DNA from: Streptomyces sp. NBC_01460
Lineage (GTDB): Bacteria > Actinomycetota > Actinomycetes > Streptomycetales > Streptomycetaceae
Reading direction: 5' to 3'
DNA length: 64,000 bases
NCBI RefSeq assembly: GCF_036227405.1
Contig: NZ_CP109473.1
Span: 4,030,001 to 4,094,000, forward strand
The stretch's first letter is position 1; every line of letters starts with the position of its first letter. Of the stretch, positions 61,213 to 64,000 are shown in pieces. A program made the translations under genes and the position numbers. A model generated the notes under the pieces. The model ran no database searches, had not been told where the DNA came from, and was given only the letters and a program-made list of their open reading frames with translations.

Positions 61213-62907
61213 TCAGTAGCCCCGGCTGCGGGAGACGAGCACGGCGATGTCGTCCTCGGCCGTGTCCGCGTACCGGTCCACGACCCGGTCGAGCAGGTCC
61301 TCCAGCCGTCCGCCCGTCGGCATCGTGAGCCCGCCGAGCCGCTCGATCGACACGTCGATGTCCTCGCCCCTGCGCTCCACCAGGCCGTCGGTGTACATGA
61401 ACAGCACCGTCCCGGGTCCGCACGGCAGCACCGTCGTGCTGTACCCGCCGAAGCCCGTCCCCAGCGGCGGCCCCACGGGGATCCGCGCCACCCGGGCGCG
61501 GGGTGCCCCGGGATCGATGAACACCGGCGGCGGGTGGCCGGCGCTGGCCACCTCGCAGACCCCCTCCCGCCGGTCGACGACCGCGATCAGACAGGTCGCG
61601 GCCCGGTCGAGGCCGGACCGTTCGACCGCCTTGTCGAGGCGCTCCAGGACGCGGTGCGGCGGGAGGTCGTCCTCCGCCATGAGGCGGAGCATCGAGCGGT
61701 AGTTGCTCATGGCGACGGCCGCCTCCACGCCGTGGCCCATCACGTCGCCCATCACCTTCATGTGGCGTCCGCCGTTGAGCGGGATGGCGTCGAACCAGTC
61801 ACCGCCGACCACCGCCTCCTCCCCCGCGGGGAGGTAGAGGGAGGCGATCTCGATGCCCCGGTTCGGCACCCGCGGGTCGGAGAGCAGGGAGCGCTGGAGC
61901 TCCAGGGCGACGCGGTGCTCGTGCGCGTAGCGGTAGGCGTGGTCCACGTCGACGGCGGCCCGGCCCGCGAGCGTGCGGGCGACGACGACGTCGAGGCCCT
62001 CGGTGAAGGGCGGCGAGTCGCCGGCCCGGACCAGGCTCAGCACACCAAGCGGACGGCCGGCCGCGGTGAGCGGCACGGCGACCACCGAGTGCAGGCCGAT
62101 GGCACGGTAGGCGGCGACGCGTTCGGGGGCAGGGGCCGAGCGGGCGAACCAGACGTCGTCGGCCAGGTTCTCGATCACGGGTTCGCCGGTCGTCATGCAC
62201 CGGGCCACCGCGGCGTCCGGCGGATAGTCGATGTCCGCACCCGCTCCGCCGAACCGCGCGATGCCCTCGGCCAGCTCGGGGACGACCGCCAGCCCCGCGC
62301 GCCGCACGCGCAGCGCCCCGGGCGCCGGCTCACGTCTGCCCTGCCCCCCGGACTCGGGAAGCACCTCGACGACGGCGATGTCGGCCATGACGGGCACCAC
62401 GAACTCCGCCAGTTCCTGGCAGGTGGCATCCGCGTCGAGGCTCGTACCGATGCTGGCGGCCGCGCTGTCCAGGAGGGCCACATAGCTCCTCGCCCGTTCG
62501 AGCTCCTCCCGGTCGTCCTGGGTGGACGTGATCTCCTGGGCGATGCCGACCAGGCCGAGCACCCGCCCGCCCTCCTCGACACGGTGGTAGGAGATGCGCC
62601 AGGAGCGCCGCACCACGGCGGGATCCGTCCGGGTCCGCGCGCCGACGGTGACCGCGCGGGCCCTGCCGTCGCCCAGCACCCGGTGCACCACGTCGGTCCG
62701 GACGTCGACCTCCGCCAGGACGTCGTCCGCCGTCCTGCCCAGGTGGGCGGCGGCCGGCATGCCGTTGAGCCGTTCGAATGCCTGGTTGACGTAGACGTAG
62801 CGGAGATCCGCGTCGAGGACGGCCACGCCGGCCGGGCTGCCGCCGATCAGCGCGGCCAGCTCCGCCACGTCCGGGCGCGGCGGGTCGGCGTGCTCTTCGG
62901 CCTGCAA
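61213..62907 (-). CDS. PAS-GAF-SpoIIE protein phosphatase
   Basis: A 564-residue multi-domain phosphatase. PAS spans about 15-130 (SPAGVAVLDADLRYVYVNQA), GAF about 140-320 (SYVALLDSAAASIGTSLDAD) and PP2C/SpoIIE about 330-564, with VGGDWFDAIPL, GDVMGHGVEAAVAM, ASAGHPPPVF, MYTDGLVERR and AEDDIAVLVSR. The metal-binding Asp residues are present. The protein should act on anti-sigma-factor antagonists in a partner-switching pathway; its signal is unknown. Confidence 0.93.
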   Translation of the reverse strand: MQAEEHADPPRPDVAELAALIGGSPAGVAVLDADLRYVYVNQAFERLNGMPAAAHLGRTADDVLAEVDVRTDVVHRVLGDGRARAVTVGARTRTDPAVVRRSWRISYHRVEEGGRVLGLVGIAQEITSTQDDREELERARSYVALLDSAAASIGTSLDADATCQELAEFVVPVMADIAVVEVLPESGGQGRREPAPGALRVRRAGLAVVPELAEGIARFGGAGADIDYPPDAAVARCMTTGEPVIENLADDVWFARSAPAPERVAAYRAIGLHSVVAVPLTAAGRPLGVLSLVRAGDSPPFTEGLDVVVARTLAGRAAVDVDHAYRYAHEHRVALELQRSLLSDPRVPNRGIEIASLYLPAGEEAVVGGDWFDAIPLNGGRHMKVMGDVMGHGVEAAVAMSNYRSMLRLMAEDDLPPHRVLERLDKAVERSGLDRAATCLIAVVDRREGVCEVASAGHPPPVFIDPGAPRARVARIPVGPPLGTGFGGYSTTVLPCGPGTVLFMYTDGLVERRGEDIDVSIERLGGLTMPTGGRLEDLLDRVVDRYADTAEDDIAVLVSRSRGY

Positions 62908-62982
62908 CGGAGCCTCCAGGGGAGATACGTCCCGGCGGATGCCGGGCCGCCGCCCCTCACGGGCCGGCGAGTACCCGGCCCT

Positions 62983-63771
62983 TCATCCTCTGCCGCCCCG
63001 TACCGCCCCGCATCTCCGCGGGAGCGGGGCCCCGGCGTCGAGTCCGTCCAGCGGCAGGGTTCCCTCCGAGGCCGCCGCACCCGGCGGCAGACCGAAGGCG
63101 GCCTCGACCCGCTTCGGCACCGGGGAGAGCCCCAGCAGCCCGCTCACCAGCAGGCCGGCGAGGTGGTGCCAGGCCGGGGCCCGGCGGATCATCGCGTGGT
63201 CGCTGCCCGGGATCGTCACCAGGCAGGTGCGGGCGCCCGCGCGGCGGGCCCTCGCCGTGAGCGACTGGGACGCCAGGGGGCTCGTCACCCGGTCGCGGGT
63301 GCTGTGCAGCAGGACGACGTCGCGCCCCGCCAGCTGGGTCACCGGGTCGCCGGGCGGACACCACGGGGCGAGGCCCACCACCGAGCGGACCAGGGGGTGC
63401 CCGGCGGCGTGGAGGGCGGCGCGGGCGCCCATGGAGTGGCCGAGGAGGACCACGGGGATGTCGCCCGCCTCGCGCTCCAGGGCGTCCAGCGCCCGGAGTG
63501 TGTCGTGCAGCGGGTCCTCGCGGGGCCCGTTCCAGCCGCGGTGCGTGTAGCGGATCCGCTGCACGCGCACCCCGGAGTCACCGCGCACCGCGCGGGCCAC
63601 GACCCGGGCGACCGGCAGCATCCGCAGACCGGGCAGGTTCATCGCGCCCGGCGCCGGTGCCGCCAGCCCCGTCTCGTAGCCGCCGTGGAGGATGAGTACC
63701 GCTGCCGACGGCGGTCTTCCGGCCACACGTACCTCCCGATCGAGGTGCGGGGCCGACGCCCGCGCACTCAC
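62983..63771 (-). CDS. Alpha/beta-fold hydrolase
   Basis: A 262-residue hydrolase. AAVLILHGGYETG holds the oxyanion HG, the nucleophile is in LLGHSMGARAAL, and the catalytic Asp/His are in LLHSTRDRVTSP and PGSDHAMIRRAP. It resembles dienelactone-hydrolase- or esterase-type actinobacterial proteins. It is not obviously in an operon with the upstream phosphatase gene. Confidence 0.9.
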   Translation of the reverse strand: MSARASAPHLDREVRVAGRPPSAAVLILHGGYETGLAAPAPGAMNLPGLRMLPVARVVARAVRGDSGVRVQRIRYTHRGWNGPREDPLHDTLRALDALEREAGDIPVVLLGHSMGARAALHAAGHPLVRSVVGLAPWCPPGDPVTQLAGRDVVLLHSTRDRVTSPLASQSLTARARRAGARTCLVTIPGSDHAMIRRAPAWHHLAGLLVSGLLGLSPVPKRVEAAFGLPPGAAASEGTLPLDGLDAGAPLPRRCGAVRGGRG

Positions 63772-63886
63772 CCCATATTCGGTGCCGGACGGTGTACGGA
63801 TGGGTCGAACGTGTCGATGCGTGGAAAGTGCCGTTCACTGTACGAGGCACGAACCGTTCCCGTACGCGACCCAAGGAGCCCCCGAC

Positions 63887-64000
63887 ATGGCGTCAGGACC
63901 CCAAATCGGCCAGCTGGCACCGGATTTCACCCTCCCCGGTGGCGTGCTCTCCGACGACACCTTCGAGCGGCGTGACTACACGCTCTCCGCCGCGCGCGGC
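63887..64000 (+). CDS. Peroxiredoxin (AhpC/TSA type), N-terminal part
   Basis: Runs off the window end; 38 residues are visible from ATG 63887 behind AAGGAG. GQLAPDFTLPGG and YTLSAARG match the start of thioredoxin-fold peroxiredoxins. The peroxidatic Cys is beyond the window. Confidence 0.8.
   Translation, partial: MASGPQIGQLAPDFTLPGGVLSDDTFERRDYTLSAARG

Noticed and set aside
60910..63975. A 1021-codon plus-strand open frame
   Set aside because: It lies opposite three clear minus-strand genes (YunG-like, SpoIIE phosphatase and hydrolase) and is a product of high-GC codon bias; the translation is Arg/His/Pro-rich with no domain.

Overview
The window reads as Streptomyces chromosome: very high GC, GTG and TTG starts mixed with ATG, GGAGG-type ribosome binding sites, many GTGA/ATGA stop-start overlaps, and families typical of the genus (SpoIIE phosphatases, AfsA/ScbR, Rpf-LysM secreted proteins, CU044_5270-type proteins, SCO5918-type protein beside a DEAD-box helicase). 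No complete rRNA, tRNA or CRISPR array is present.

Layout. 1-1.8 kb: a C-terminal gene fragment and an overlapping partner of unknown function. 2.0-9.0 kb: an integrative mobilizable element with int, xis, an XRE repressor with a strong palindromic operator, a DUF3631 ATPase, a DUF2637 membrane protein, a MobC-like accessory protein and a relaxase; there is no TraB-like translocase. 9.1-15.4 kb: an NAD(P) dehydrogenase, then an XRE-TPR regulator followed by small proteins, a two-domain protein with a SIR2-like half, a UDP-sugar dehydrogenase and a MazG-like protein. 15.7-18.0 kb: a secreted I36 inhibitor-like protein and an ECF sigma factor with its membrane partner.

18.4-29.3 kb is a scarred integration hotspot. 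Four copies of the 3' end of a tRNA-Gly(CCC) gene with its terminator (18.6, 21.0, 22.3 and 29.2 kb) divide it into cassettes. These hold VapBC, a bicistron with an AbiEii-like nucleotidyltransferase, relics of both of its genes, an IS5-family transposase tail, and a light-sensing set (bacteriophytochrome kinase, Rcp-type response regulator, SpoIIE phosphatase) beside a hydrolase/HxlR pair.

29.4-45 kb: mixed accessory and conserved genes, including two paralogous NmrA-like reductases around an AraC regulator, a polysaccharide deacetylase, a gene apparently starting at ACG beside a Fic protein, a secreted subtilase, an SMP-30 protein and an old-yellow-enzyme homologue, a TetR regulator with mirrored operators and an ABC-F protein. 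45-52 kb: a sortase, a GH65 phosphorylase with beta-phosphoglucomutase, an Rpf-LysM protein and a peptidoglycan amidase. 52-56 kb: a gamma-butyrolactone locus (receptor, AfsA-type synthase and two reductases). 56-64 kb: conserved chromosome with SCO5918-like protein, DEAD helicase, cold-shock protein, MerR, membrane phosphatase-like protein, a PAS-GAF-SpoIIE phosphatase, a hydrolase and the start of a peroxiredoxin.

Functional links: int/xis and mob genes act in excision and transfer of one element. HAD and GH65 feed phosphorolytic disaccharide use into glucose 6-phosphate. The phytochrome, response regulator and phosphatase form one signalling unit. The ScbR/AfsA pair makes and senses a butyrolactone.
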